DNA from: Lachnospiraceae bacterium
GTDB lineage: Bacteria; Bacillota; Clostridia; Lachnospirales; Lachnospiraceae
Length of the DNA: 64,000 bases
Direction: 5' to 3'
NCBI GenBank assembly: GCA_015056865.1
Contig: SVFM01000008.1
Coordinates: 1 to 64,000 of the forward strand
Shown here: piece by piece, positions 34,856 through 45,234 of the stretch
Position numbering within the stretch: position 1 is the stretch's first letter
How the letters are laid out: every line of letters starts with the position of its first letter
Notes under the pieces: generated by a model
Seen by the model: only the letters and a program-made list of their open reading frames with translations
What the model was told of the DNA's origin: nothing
Database searches by the model: none
Translations under genes and position numbers: made by a program

Positions 34856-35407
34856 ATGAAGGAAGTAAAGAAAAAAAATATCAAAAGAGGAATAGCTATT
34901 GTAGATATTGCCCTGATAGGAATGATGATTGCTATTGTAGAGGTCAGCAAGAGAGCTATGGATTTCTTGCCCAATATAGAGTTGGTAACCTTTTGGATCA
35001 TTATGTTCACGCTCTTCCTGGGAGGAAAAGCAATCTATGGAGTACTGGGTTTTGTCTTAATAGAGGGGATGATCTTTGGATTTCACATTTGGTGGATCAT
35101 GTATCTTTATCTTTGGCCGGCATTGGTATTGGTTACTTGGCTGTTTCGAAAAAATGAATCCATGTTTTTATGGGCAGTTATTTCCGGTATCTTTGGCTTG
35201 CTCTTTGGAGCTGCCGGATCACTACCTTATTTGTTTATCGGTACTGCCAGCGGTGGTCTGGCCAATGGATTTTATACCGCTTTTAGCTGGTGGATCGCCG
35301 GAATCCCTTGGGATTTGACTCATGGCATTGCTAATTTTGTGGTCATGCTTATTCTATATCAGCCCATACGGTATGTGATGAAGAAAGTTAAATATCAGGT
35401 TTATTAA
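34856..35407 (+). CDS. ECF transporter S component, putative cobalamin/corrinoid
   Basis: Small ~6-TM protein; directly after DUF4430 gene under the B12 riboswitch. Confidence 0.75.
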   Translation: MKEVKKKNIKRGIAIVDIALIGMMIAIVEVSKRAMDFLPNIELVTFWIIMFTLFLGGKAIYGVLGFVLIEGMIFGFHIWWIMYLYLWPALVLVTWLFRKNESMFLWAVISGIFGLLFGAAGSLPYLFIGTASGGLANGFYTAFSWWIAGIPWDLTHGIANFVVMLILYQPIRYVMKKVKYQVY

Positions 35408-35416
35408 AAAAGAAGA

Positions 35417-35448
35417 GGATGGTGCTTTCTATGCAGAAGGACCATCCC
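35417..35448. terminator. Hairpin between convergent genes
   Basis: GGATGGT-gctttctatgcagaagg-ACCATCC. Confidence 0.55.
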
Positions 35449-35475
35449 CTTGTATGTGTAGATAATATTTAAAAA

Positions 35476-36327
35476 TTATTCCACGGTATATTTTTGGTTA
35501 AATCGGTCTAACAGAAGCGCAGCTACGATACCCAACACCAGACAGACGATATTAATCACGCAACTGCCAATGGAAGCAGTAAAGCTGCCAAAAGGAATAA
35601 TCATGATAGTGGCAGCAATGACGATTCCCACAATGGCATGGAAGGCCACGGAATGATGATGGGTAAACAGAGCGTCAACCGCCTTGGCAAAGAGGATGAC
35701 GGTGGCCAGGGCGCCGATACCGGCGGGGATTAGTATGCCAAAATCAAAGCTACTGATGCCATCCACAAAGGGCTGGTAAAGACCCAGAGGCATGAGTAAA
35801 GTAGAAAAGCTCATACCCGGTGCAATGACGCTTAAGGCCAAACAAAAGCCGCAGAACAAATACCAGACAAAATTGGGTGTGATCTGAATAGAGAACACAT
35901 TCAGACTGATCAGCAGTGCAAAGGTTGCTACCAGAGCAATCCCCAGAGAAATAAAGGATCCCTTGCTTCTGCCCTGTTCACCGGCTTCCCGGAATAAGGA
36001 GGGCAACATGCCTGCTATCAGGCCCACAAAGAGACATACAGAAGGTGCCTCATATCGCTCCAGCAGAAAGGCAAGAAGTTTTGCGATGCCCAAAAAACCG
36101 ATGACACAGCCGATAATCGTGGGGAGAAGCTTGGGTAAATGGGTTTTCAGTTTACGGAAAGGATCTGCTAGGAATTCCATCAGTGTCTTATAGACGCCGA
36201 AAACCACACAGAGAACGCCGCCAGAGATGCCGGGCAACACTGCCCCCAGACCGATCAGGGCACCCTGCAACACTTTCAGGATAAATTTAGAGATAGAAAA
36301 ATTTTTTTCTTGGTTCATAATTGTCAC
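35476..36327 (-). CDS. DUF368 domain-containing membrane protein
   Basis: LQGALIGLGAVLPGISGGVLCVVFGVYKTLMEFLADPFR; SVIAPGMSFSTLLMPLGLYQPF. Confidence 0.92.
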   Translation of the reverse strand: MTIMNQEKNFSISKFILKVLQGALIGLGAVLPGISGGVLCVVFGVYKTLMEFLADPFRKLKTHLPKLLPTIIGCVIGFLGIAKLLAFLLERYEAPSVCLFVGLIAGMLPSLFREAGEQGRSKGSFISLGIALVATFALLISLNVFSIQITPNFVWYLFCGFCLALSVIAPGMSFSTLLMPLGLYQPFVDGISSFDFGILIPAGIGALATVILFAKAVDALFTHHHSVAFHAIVGIVIAATIMIIPFGSFTASIGSCVINIVCLVLGIVAALLLDRFNQKYTVE

Positions 36328-36345
36328 CTCTTATATGAATTTATT

Positions 36346-37776
36346 TTAGTCTTCATCCGTTTCGTTTTTGTCAGATTTGGCCAAGGAAAAGATAAATTCG
36401 GTGCCAACACCCTCTGTACTGATCACATTGATATGTTCATTGTGAGAAAGAATGATCTCCCGGGCAATGGAAAGCCCCAGGCCGGTGCCTTTCTTGTCTT
36501 TGCCTCTTGACAAATCTGATTTGTAAAAACGTTCCCAAACCATTTTTAAATCTTCTTTTGGAATACCGATGCCACTGTCTTTTACGGATACAAAAATCTT
36601 GTTTTTCTTTTCAGTGGTCTCTATCTTGATCACAGAATCGTGATGACTGAATTTAATGGCGTTGTCCAAAAGATTATATAAAACCTGTTGAATCTTATCT
36701 ACGTCCGCGGTTACATACATGACATCTCCGGTCAGTACCAGTTCAATGCCGATAGTCTTTTGTCGACAGGTACCTTCGAAGGAAGCGGCGGTGTTTCGGA
36801 TGACCTGATTAATGTCAAAATCACTTTTATCCAGAAGCATGCCTTTGGTATTTAAGTTGTTTAAGGTCAAGAGACTTCCTGTCAACTTGGTCAGTCGCTC
36901 AGTTTCATTGAGCACTATCTTTAAATATTTTTCGTGCATTTCCGGCGGAATGGTTCCGTCTATCATGGCCTCCAGATATCCGCGGATAGAGGTAAGAGGC
37001 GAACGGAAGTCGTGGGATACATTTGCCACAAATTTCTTTTGATTGTCTTCTGTCCGGGCCATTTCCCCTGCCATACAGGAGATACAAGCGGCCAGATAAC
37101 CAATTTCATCATCACTGTCTATCTGAAATTCATAATGTACATTGCCGGTGGCGTATTGCTCCGCAGCCCGGGTGATCTTGCGCAGCGGAAGATAAACAAT
37201 TTCCGTAAAGAAGATCAGAATGATCAATGACAGCAAAAACAGGATCAGCAGTGTGATCAGCGAGATGTTGACAAGGCTGTTGCTGGAAACCTCCAAAGTC
37301 TCCATGGACATATGGATTACCACATAACCTTTGACAGTGTAGTTTGTGGTGATAGGAGCAAGGACATTTAACATTTCTTCATCAAAGCTGCCAAAAAAGG
37401 TTCCGATATTGTAATAAGAGCCGGCCGTGACGGTGGGATCAAAATTTTCAATAAAGGTTTCCTTTTCCAGGTCGATAGGAGCAGAAGTGTCCAAAATCAT
37501 ACGTCCGGAAGGATTGATAATCCAAATGACAGCATCCATGTAGGAGGAGATAATATCTAATTGCTCTTTTACGGCCTCAAGAGAAGTTTCGTTGGTATAT
37601 AGGCCGCTGGCATAATTCTCGGCAATCACGGTGGCTTCGGTATAAAGAGCACTTGCATTTTGACGGATCAAATGTTGTCTGGTCATATTGGGAACAAAAG
37701 TGTTTACAATAATAAAACCGAAGACGCCGAAGATCACGTAAGCCAATATAAATTTTAAGTATATAGTTTTTTTCAT
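36346..37776 (-). CDS. HAMP-domain sensor histidine kinase
   Basis: FVANVSHDFRSPLTSIRGYLEAMIDGT H-box; GTGLGLSIAREIILSH. Confidence 0.95.
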   Translation of the reverse strand: MKKTIYLKFILAYVIFGVFGFIIVNTFVPNMTRQHLIRQNASALYTEATVIAENYASGLYTNETSLEAVKEQLDIISSYMDAVIWIINPSGRMILDTSAPIDLEKETFIENFDPTVTAGSYYNIGTFFGSFDEEMLNVLAPITTNYTVKGYVVIHMSMETLEVSSNSLVNISLITLLILFLLSLIILIFFTEIVYLPLRKITRAAEQYATGNVHYEFQIDSDDEIGYLAACISCMAGEMARTEDNQKKFVANVSHDFRSPLTSIRGYLEAMIDGTIPPEMHEKYLKIVLNETERLTKLTGSLLTLNNLNTKGMLLDKSDFDINQVIRNTAASFEGTCRQKTIGIELVLTGDVMYVTADVDKIQQVLYNLLDNAIKFSHHDSVIKIETTEKKNKIFVSVKDSGIGIPKEDLKMVWERFYKSDLSRGKDKKGTGLGLSIAREIILSHNEHINVISTEGVGTEFIFSLAKSDKNETDED

Positions 37777-37803
37777 ATAAACAGCCCTCTTTCAGGCAGA
37801 TCG

Positions 37804-38502
37804 TTATCTTGTCTCAAATTTGTATCCAATCCCCCAGATGGTAGAAAGTTTCCAGGAGCTGTGATCCTTGATCTTTTCCCGCAGACGTTTAATATGCACA
37901 TCCACGGTCCGGGTGTCACCAATGTATTCGTAGCCCCAAATTTGATCCAGCAGCTGTTCTCTGGTAAAAACGTGATTGGGAGAGGAGGCCAGAAAATACA
38001 AAAGTTCCAGTTCCTTGGGTGGCATCTCCACAGGTTTACCCATGTACAGCACAGAGTAGTTAGTCTGATTAATGATCAGATCGGGATATTCCACACATTT
38101 GTCGGAAGAAACTTCCGGTGTAGAAACGGCGGGTTTGTAGCGGCGTAGTACCGCCTTGACCCGAGCAACCAGCTCTTTGGTGTCAAAGGGCTTTTCCATA
38201 TAATCGTCGGCACCCAGTTCCAATCCCAAGACTTTGTCAAAGATCTCGCCTTTGGCGGAAAGCATAATGATAGGGGTCTGGGAAGTGGTCCGTACCTCCC
38301 GGCAAACCTGGTAGCCATCCATACCGGGTAGCATCAGATCCAATAGGATTAGATTGGGGTGGTACACATCACAGGCGGCCAGAGCCGATTCTCCGTCTCC
38401 CACGATCATGGTATCAAAGCATTCCTTATTCAGATAGAGGGAGATCAGCTCCGCAATGTTATTGTCATCATCTACAATTAAAATCCGTTGTTTTGCTACC
38501 AT
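37804..38502 (-). CDS. OmpR/PhoB-family response regulator
   Basis: ILIVDDDNNIAELISLYL; GADDYMEKPFDTKELVARVKAVLRR; wHTH LLDQIWGYEYIGDTRTVDVHIKRLREKI. Confidence 0.96.
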   Translation of the reverse strand: MVAKQRILIVDDDNNIAELISLYLNKECFDTMIVGDGESALAACDVYHPNLILLDLMLPGMDGYQVCREVRTTSQTPIIMLSAKGEIFDKVLGLELGADDYMEKPFDTKELVARVKAVLRRYKPAVSTPEVSSDKCVEYPDLIINQTNYSVLYMGKPVEMPPKELELLYFLASSPNHVFTREQLLDQIWGYEYIGDTRTVDVHIKRLREKIKDHSSWKLSTIWGIGYKFETR

Positions 38503-38512
38503 TTTTCTTCTC

Positions 38513-40885
38513 CTATTTGAATGTCACAATGGTGACGCCGGCATCGCCTTCTCCGTGCTCGCCCAGGCGATATTCTTTTACGTATTTCAAACGCTTTAGG
38601 TGTCCGTGTACGGCGCTTCGAAGAGCGCCGGTTCCTTTACCGTGCACCACCCGCACACTGGAAAGACGGGCCAGATAGGCATCGTCTAAATATTTATCCA
38701 GAGCAGCGATGGCTTCGTCTGTTGTCTTACCCAGAAGATTGATCTCCGGAGAGATGGTCAGAGATTTACTCAGCTTCATCTTACCGGTGCCGCCGCCAAA
38801 GGAAGAGACAGCAGGTATCGTATCTTCCTTTATCAACACCAGGTCGGATACATTGACCTGAGAGCGGATAATGCCGCATTGTACAAACAAATTGCCTTTT
38901 GCATCCGGCAGGGTGCTGACGGTTCCCTTCAGGCCCATGGAAAGGATTTTCACGGTCTCTCCCTTTTTTATTTTTTTAGGATCCAGGGTTTTTTGTGGAG
39001 GCTCGGCCTTTTTCAGGCTGAGCTTTGTATTTTTCTCATCAATCTTACTTCTAAGATTCTGACGTTTCTTCTCCAACTCTCGGATGTCTGTGCCATTTTG
39101 AAGTTTCTGGAAATCTCGAATGGTTTCATCCGCCATATCCTTAGCTTCCTGCAAAATTTTTTTGGCTTGTTCGTTGGCTTCCCGGAGAATACGGTCTCTG
39201 GCAGTATCCAGCTTTTCATTTTTTGCTTTCAGCTGGCCTTCCAGAGTCTTGATACGCTCCTTGTACTGGGCAATCTCCCGGTGTTCTTTTTCAATAGTCA
39301 GTCGGCTGGCTTCCAGGTCTGCAATCACATCCTCAAAGCTTTCATCTTCCTTGCTGATCTGCTCCTTGGCGGCAGCAATGATCTCATCCGACAGCCCCAG
39401 TTTGGAAGAAATGGCAAAGGCGTTGCTCTTGCCGGGAATACCGATAAGCAAACGGTAAGTAGGCCGCAGGGTCTCCACGTTAAATTCGCAGCAGGCATTT
39501 TCCACAAAAGGCGTGGACAGGGCATAGAGCTTCAGCTCACTGTAATGGGTGGTGGCCATGGTCCGAATGCCCCGATCGTGCAAGTAATTTAAAATGGCGA
39601 TGGCCAGAGCGGCGCCTTCGGTAGGGTCGGTACCTGCACCCAGCTCATCAAACAGGCATAAAGAGTTTTCGTTGGCCTTTTCCAGAATATTGACAATGGT
39701 GGTCATGTGGGAGGAAAAGGTACTAAGGCTTTGTTCAATGCTCTGTTCATCCCCGATGTCTGCATAAACTTCTTCAAAAACAGAAAGTTGGGAACGATCC
39801 AGAGCAGGAATGTGAAGACCGGCCTGGCCCAGCAGGGTAAAGAGTCCCACTGTTTTTAAGGAAACGGTCTTACCGCCGGTGTTGGGGCCGGTAACAATGA
39901 GCAGATCAAAATCTCCGCCCAAATGGATATCGATAGGAACCACTTTCTTTTTATCCAACAGGGGATGCCTGCCCCCCCGGATATGGATATAGTGGTCAGT
40001 ATTAAAAATCGGTCTGGTGGCATTTTGCTCCATAGCCAGCTTGGCCTTGGCAAAAGCAAAATCCAGCCGCGTCATCATCTGTTGATTGGTACGAAGTTCC
40101 TCCGCGTGCTCTCCGGTCTGGGCACTTAAAGAGGCCAGGATGATCTCGATTTCTTCCTGTTCCTTCAGTGCCAGCTCCTTTAATTGGTTGTTCAGATTCA
40201 CAATGGCAGCAGGTTCAATAAAGAAGGTAGAGCCGGAAGAAGACTGGTCATGGATCATACCGGACACCTGACTTTTGTATTCGGCTTTTACCGGGATGCA
40301 GTAGCGGTTGTCCCGCATAGTGATCACTGCATCTTGCAAAAAGCTACGGTAAGAGCCAGTTACCATAGAGCTTAGCTGGGAATGGATCTTTTCCCCGGTG
40401 GCTTTGATCTGTCGGCGAATATTTTTTAATGTAGGGCTGGCATCATCCGCTATCTCTTCTTCAGACAAAATACATCTGTGAATTTCATTGGCGATCTGGG
40501 TCAAAGGGGTCAGCGCCTCAAAGCAGGGATCCAGACTATCCTCAGGAGTTTCTTCTTTCTCTTTTTTGCCGTAGGTTTTGATACGGCCTACGTTGTCAAG
40601 AAAAGCAGCAATCCGAAGAAGTTCCGGAGCTGACAGGCTGCTGCCGATCTCCAATGAGCGTATAGCAAAACCAAGCTCTTTGTTATTGCCAAAAGAAGTG
40701 CTTCCGCAACGAAACAGACGGGCCAGTGCGTCTGCCGTCTCTGTTTGCGCTATATTTATCTGATGGATATCCGTGCATGGAACCAACTCCTCGCAGAGTA
40801 TCTTGGCGGGCTGAGAGTCCGCTTTTTCTGCCAGAAGTGCAAGGATCTTATTATATTCTAATGTGCGTAGTACTTTTTCGTTCAT
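38513..40885 (-). CDS. mutS2: Endonuclease MutS2
   Basis: MNEKVLRTLEYNKILALLAEKA; VTGPNTGGKTVSLKTVGLFTLLGQAGLHIPA; C-terminal Smr domain. Confidence 0.97.
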   Translation of the reverse strand: MNEKVLRTLEYNKILALLAEKADSQPAKILCEELVPCTDIHQINIAQTETADALARLFRCGSTSFGNNKELGFAIRSLEIGSSLSAPELLRIAAFLDNVGRIKTYGKKEKEETPEDSLDPCFEALTPLTQIANEIHRCILSEEEIADDASPTLKNIRRQIKATGEKIHSQLSSMVTGSYRSFLQDAVITMRDNRYCIPVKAEYKSQVSGMIHDQSSSGSTFFIEPAAIVNLNNQLKELALKEQEEIEIILASLSAQTGEHAEELRTNQQMMTRLDFAFAKAKLAMEQNATRPIFNTDHYIHIRGGRHPLLDKKKVVPIDIHLGGDFDLLIVTGPNTGGKTVSLKTVGLFTLLGQAGLHIPALDRSQLSVFEEVYADIGDEQSIEQSLSTFSSHMTTIVNILEKANENSLCLFDELGAGTDPTEGAALAIAILNYLHDRGIRTMATTHYSELKLYALSTPFVENACCEFNVETLRPTYRLLIGIPGKSNAFAISSKLGLSDEIIAAAKEQISKEDESFEDVIADLEASRLTIEKEHREIAQYKERIKTLEGQLKAKNEKLDTARDRILREANEQAKKILQEAKDMADETIRDFQKLQNGTDIRELEKKRQNLRSKIDEKNTKLSLKKAEPPQKTLDPKKIKKGETVKILSMGLKGTVSTLPDAKGNLFVQCGIIRSQVNVSDLVLIKEDTIPAVSSFGGGTGKMKLSKSLTISPEINLLGKTTDEAIAALDKYLDDAYLARLSSVRVVHGKGTGALRSAVHGHLKRLKYVKEYRLGEHGEGDAGVTIVTFK

Positions 40886-40911
40886 GTGATACCTCAGTAA
40901 GAAAATAAAGT

Positions 40912-41100
40912 GGCGGGGAGTTTTTCTTCGGTCGGGGGTGTGTCCGGTAACAGGGCAGGGCTCTCAATGAAGGACCCTTGAAAGACGTCGGAATCGAGTC
41001 TAGTGTCCGCTACGTATTTCACGGAGCGAAAGCGCGTCCAAATGAGAGCCCTGCCCTGTTACCGGACACACCCCCGACCGAAGGAAAATTTCTCGCCGCC
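40912..41100 (+). other. Structured intergenic element E1 (long-arm hairpin with conserved core)
   Basis: 41-bp perfect inverted repeat 40926-40966 / 41043-41083, outer GGCGGGGAG / CTCGCCGCC. Core shares CCCTTGAAA..ACGT and TTTCACGGAGCGAAAGCG with E2 and E3. Confidence 0.9.
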
Positions 41101-42171
41101 TTATTTTCTTTTTATGGATTCCTCTATCAAAGAAACAATGGTCTCTATGGCGTTCTTCTGCTGGCTCCGGCGCATGTTGTCTACAAAGGACTGCCGGTTG
41201 CAGTAAAGCTCCTGTACCTTTTCTACAAGCAGATTTTCTGTCAGGTAATCTTCATCGATGACAATGGAAAAGCCCTGCGATTCAAAGGATCTGGCATTCA
41301 AAATTTGATCACCCCGGCTACTGGCTGCCGGCAAGGGGATCAGAATATTGGGCTTGTGTAACGCCAAAAGCTCGCAGATAGCGTTGGCCCCTGCCCGGGA
41401 GATCACGATGTCTGCCATTGCAAAGATATCTTTTAACTCTTCCTTCAAATATTCGAATTGCTTGTAACCTTCCACGTTCAACAAAAGATTGTCTATCTTG
41501 TCTTTGCCGCATAAATGAACCACCTGGAAGTCGTCCAGAAGTTTAGGCAGCGCCTGACGGACAGCTTTGTTTATCGCAGCAGCACCAGAGCTTCCGCCCA
41601 CTACCATAATAACGGGTTTATTCGCTGTAAAACCGCATAGATTCAGGGCGCTGATCCGGTTGCCCTGAGTCAGCTCCCCGCGGATAGGGGATCCTGTCAG
41701 AACTGCTTTGTCTGCAGGCAGACAGGACAGGGTCTCAGGGAAGTTGCAACAGACTTTCCGGGCCACAGGAATACAGAGCTTGTTGGCCAAGCCCGGGGTC
41801 ATGTCGGATTCATGAATAATGCAGGGGATTTTTTGAGAAGCGGCAGCCCGTACCACGGGTACACTGACAAAGCCCCCTTTGGAAAAGACAATATCCGGTT
41901 TCAGCTGTTTCAGTATTTTCTTGGCATCACTGTAACCTTTTAGAATTCGAAAAGGGTCCGTGAAATTCTTGGGGTCAAAATATCTGCGCAGCTTGCCGGT
42001 AGAGATTCCGTAATAGGGAATGTTAAAGTCTTCGATCAGACGTTTTTCAATGCCGTCGTAGGATCCGATGTAATGAATCTCGTACCCCAGCTCTTTCAGG
42101 CGGGGCAGCAGTGCTATGTTTGGCGTAACGTGTCCGGCAGTTCCGCCGCCGGTTAAGACAATCTTTTTCAA
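41101..42171 (-). CDS. murG: UDP-N-acetylglucosamine-N-acetylmuramyl-(pentapeptide) pyrophosphoryl-undecaprenol GlcNAc transferase
   Basis: KIVLTGGGTAGHVTPNIALLPRLKELGYEIHYIGS; ISRAGANAICELLALHKPNILIPLP. Confidence 0.95.
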   Translation of the reverse strand: MKKIVLTGGGTAGHVTPNIALLPRLKELGYEIHYIGSYDGIEKRLIEDFNIPYYGISTGKLRRYFDPKNFTDPFRILKGYSDAKKILKQLKPDIVFSKGGFVSVPVVRAAASQKIPCIIHESDMTPGLANKLCIPVARKVCCNFPETLSCLPADKAVLTGSPIRGELTQGNRISALNLCGFTANKPVIMVVGGSSGAAAINKAVRQALPKLLDDFQVVHLCGKDKIDNLLLNVEGYKQFEYLKEELKDIFAMADIVISRAGANAICELLALHKPNILIPLPAASSRGDQILNARSFESQGFSIVIDEDYLTENLLVEKVQELYCNRQSFVDNMRRSQQKNAIETIVSLIEESIKRK

Positions 42172-42186
42172 AATTCCGGCCTCCGC

Positions 42187-42426
42187 TTATTTCTTCATAC
42201 TTTCCAATGCCCTTGCCAGCTGGTCCGGGCAAGAAGTGGATTTAAAGCCACACCGGATACCCTTCAGTCGGGAAATGGCATCATCTATTTTCATACCTTT
42301 TACCAGGCTGCTGATGCCTTGGAGATTGCCGTTGCAGCCACCGGTAAATTGGACAGATTTGATCATGTCGCCTTCTACTTCTATGTTAATTAATTGGGAA
42401 CATACGCCCTGGGTTTTATATATCAT
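42187..42426 (-). CDS. TIGR03905-type TSCPD domain protein
   Basis: MIYKTQGVCSQLINIEVEGDMIKSVQFTGGCNGNLQGISSLVKGM...GFKSTSCPDQLARAL. Confidence 0.9.
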   Translation of the reverse strand: MIYKTQGVCSQLINIEVEGDMIKSVQFTGGCNGNLQGISSLVKGMKIDDAISRLKGIRCGFKSTSCPDQLARALESMKK

Positions 42427-42564
42427 GACAAGCACCTCCGTAAGGATTATAGCAGAAAAAGGCATGATATGCCAGTATTTTGCGATGAAAATATATTGAG
42501 AACCAAACTTTTCATCCATATAATGTATGTTATCCGGACACAAAGTTGCAAAAGGAAAGGCGGG

Positions 42565-43227
42565 ATGAATATGTTTCAGGTTTTTGCGAAGGAAGTATGG
42601 GCGTCAGTGGGAATGTTTGCCGCCATGGTGTTAAGTATTCTCAGTAGAATTATTATATGGATAATCTATCAGAATATGATAAAAGAAACAGACAATATGT
42701 CTGCTACAAAAAATAAGGTGCTCAAGCAATGTAAGCTAAAATTTGCAAATTGTTATCAGCTGAATCGGGGTGTGGCCAACGTGCCGGTATTTGTGGATAA
42801 GTTCCTGAATAAACTGTCTCTGGGTCCTATATCTTTGCAGACCATGTATCATCTGTCGGGACAGCTTATGCTGTTGGGGGTCTTTTTTGCGGGCGTGGGA
42901 GTATGTAGAAGTATCATTGCAGGCAGATCTTTTGGGGACCTGCTGCCTTATTATATTGTCAGCTTCTTAGGATTATATGTCTATTTCTCGGTGTCTGCCA
43001 TAACAGATATCAAAGAAAAAAGGCGGGTTTTGAAAACCAGCCTGGTGGATTATTTGGAAAATCATATGGTAAATAAACTGGGCGGCGTGGAACGGGATCT
43101 GGCCATTGTAGCGCCACCCATATCATCGGATGCTGCAAAGGATAGGAGTTTTAGGCAGCAACAGACGTCCTTTGGTAAATCCGAAGAAAAAGAGTTGGAG
43201 GAACTGTTAAAGGAATTTTTAACCTAA
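42565..43227 (+). CDS. Hypothetical membrane protein
   Basis: ATG with upstream GGAAAGG; three predicted TM segments; no family recognised. Confidence 0.7.
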   Translation: MNMFQVFAKEVWASVGMFAAMVLSILSRIIIWIIYQNMIKETDNMSATKNKVLKQCKLKFANCYQLNRGVANVPVFVDKFLNKLSLGPISLQTMYHLSGQLMLLGVFFAGVGVCRSIIAGRSFGDLLPYYIVSFLGLYVYFSVSAITDIKEKRRVLKTSLVDYLENHMVNKLGGVERDLAIVAPPISSDAAKDRSFRQQQTSFGKSEEKELEELLKEFLT

Positions 43228-43989
43228 TAAGGTTTTTATGGTCTGTATATAAGTACCAATATGGTCGGGTGCATCCTCGCCGTATTTTTCCAAAAGCTCT
43301 ACAAAAGCAGAAACCGCAATCACGCCATCGCAACAGGCTGCCATTTCAGCTACCTGTTCAGGAGTGGCGGTATCATAGCTGATAGCGCAGGGAATATTGG
43401 TACTGCGGCGGATGATCTCTGTGATGTGGGCCGGATCCGTCTTGATCTGGCTGTTTGTATCGGGTACAGCCGGGCCGGGGGTCATATAGAGAAAGCCTTC
43501 TGCCGCCTCTGCGATCATGGAGATTCTTTTTTCTGTGGAGGGAGCGATCATGGAGATCAGATCCACACCATATTTGCGGCAGGCGGGAAGAAATTCCTCC
43601 TTTTCCTCAAAGGGCAGGTCAGGCAGGATCAGCCCGTCAATCTCGGCCTCTTTGCAGGCGGCGAGAAACCGTTCTGCTCCGTAGGAAAACACCACGTTGG
43701 AGTAGGTGGTAAACACAAGAGGAATTTGCACAGTGCTGCGCAGTTCCTTTACAAAGTCAAAAATTTTGTCGGTGGTCACACCGCCCTGCAGGGCGCGGAT
43801 GCTTGCCTGTTGGATCACAGGACCTTCTGCGGTGGGATCTGAAAAAGGAATGCCAAGCTGGATCAGGTCAGCGCCGTTTTCGGCAGCAGCCCGAACAGCG
43901 GCAGCAGTGGTCCCAAGGTCAGGGTCGCCGCAGGTAATAAAGGCGATGAAGGCCTTGCCGTCTTCAAATGCAGATAAAATCTTACTCAT
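43219..43989 (-). CDS. trpA: Tryptophan synthase alpha subunit
   Basis: [52 protein letters not shown]. Confidence 0.96.
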   Translation of the reverse strand: MSKILSAFEDGKAFIAFITCGDPDLGTTAAAVRAAAENGADLIQLGIPFSDPTAEGPVIQQASIRALQGGVTTDKIFDFVKELRSTVQIPLVFTTYSNVVFSYGAERFLAACKEAEIDGLILPDLPFEEKEEFLPACRKYGVDLISMIAPSTEKRISMIAEAAEGFLYMTPGPAVPDTNSQIKTDPAHITEIIRRSTNIPCAISYDTATPEQVAEMAACCDGVIAVSAFVELLEKYGEDAPDHIGTYIQTIKTLLG

Positions 43990-45172
43990 GGATATCCTCC
44001 CCTCTGTATCTGGCAATGGCAGCGCAGTCTTTGTCGCCTCTGCCGGAAACGGTAATTACAATGATTTGATCTTTTTGCATGGTGGGAGCAAGCTTCAGGG
44101 CATGGGCCACAGCATGAGCTGACTCAATGGCCGGAATAATGCCTTCTGTCTTGGCCAGATACTCAAAAGCGCATACGGCTTCCTCGTCGGTCACAGGTAC
44201 ATACTGTGCCCGGCCTATGTCATAGAGATAGGCATGTTCGGGACCCACACCGGGATAGTCCAGGCCGGCGGAAATAGAGTATACCGGTGCAATCTGGCCG
44301 TATTGGTCTTGACAGAAGTAGGATTTCATACCATGGAAGATACCAACTTTGCCGGTGGAAATGGTTGCCGCAGTTTCGAAAGTGTCTATGCCTCTGCCTG
44401 CAGCCTCGCAGCCGATCAGCTGCACATCTTTGTCCTCAATAAAATGATAAAAACTGCCGATGGCGTTGGAACCGCCGCCCACACAGGCCAAAACAGCATC
44501 GGGAAGCCGGCCTTCTTTTTGTAGGATCTGTTCCTTGATCTCTTTGGAAATGACGGCCTGAAAATCTCGTACAATGGTGGGGAAAGGATGAGGGCCCATG
44601 ACAGAACCCAGGCAGTAGTGGGTGTCATGAATACGGGTGCTCCATTCCCGCATAGCTTCTGAAACAGCATCTTTTAAGGTTGCCGTACCGCTTTTCACAG
44701 GGATGACCTGGGCGCCCAAAAGGCGCATGCGGTAAACATTGAGTGCTTGCCTAATGGTATCCTCCTCGCCCATAAAAACCACACATTCCATGCCCATCAA
44801 TGCAGCCGCGGTGGCAGTGGCAACACCATGTTGTCCAGCTCCTGTCTCTGCGATCAGGCGGGTCTTTCCCATTTTTTTGGCAAGCAGAGCCTGCCCCAGT
44901 ACATTGTTGATCTTGTGTGCACCGGTGTGGTTTAAGTCCTCGCGTTTGAGGTAAATTTTGGCGCCACCCAGATCCTTTGACATTTTCTCGGCAAAGTAAA
45001 GGCGGGAAGGCCTTCCTGCGTATTCGTTAAAAAGCTCTGAGAGCTCACGGTTAAACCCGGGATCGTTTTTATAATAGTTGTAGGCTTCCTCCAACTCGAG
45101 GATTGCATTCATGAGAGATTCGGGTATGTATTGTCCGCCGTGAATGCCGAAACGGCCGTTGGGATTGGTCAT
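43982..45172 (-). CDS. trpB: Tryptophan synthase beta subunit
   Basis: [51 protein letters not shown]. The ORF-track start is extended into the T-box; ATG at 45172 fits. Confidence 0.97.
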   Translation of the reverse strand: MTNPNGRFGIHGGQYIPESLMNAILELEEAYNYYKNDPGFNRELSELFNEYAGRPSRLYFAEKMSKDLGGAKIYLKREDLNHTGAHKINNVLGQALLAKKMGKTRLIAETGAGQHGVATATAAALMGMECVVFMGEEDTIRQALNVYRMRLLGAQVIPVKSGTATLKDAVSEAMREWSTRIHDTHYCLGSVMGPHPFPTIVRDFQAVISKEIKEQILQKEGRLPDAVLACVGGGSNAIGSFYHFIEDKDVQLIGCEAAGRGIDTFETAATISTGKVGIFHGMKSYFCQDQYGQIAPVYSISAGLDYPGVGPEHAYLYDIGRAQYVPVTDEEAVCAFEYLAKTEGIIPAIESAHAVAHALKLAPTMQKDQIIVITVSGRGDKDCAAIARYRGEDIHE

Positions 45173-45234
45173 GACGATTTTTCCTTTCTTTGTGTGATTT
45201 TCCAGCGCCTGTAAAAAGTCTTCTGCCAGAAATA

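Noticed and set aside
40912-41100. E1-E3 as ordinary intrinsic terminators
   Set aside because: The arms are 41-52 nt with no consistent T-tract after them, and a conserved structured core would not be expected in a simple terminator.
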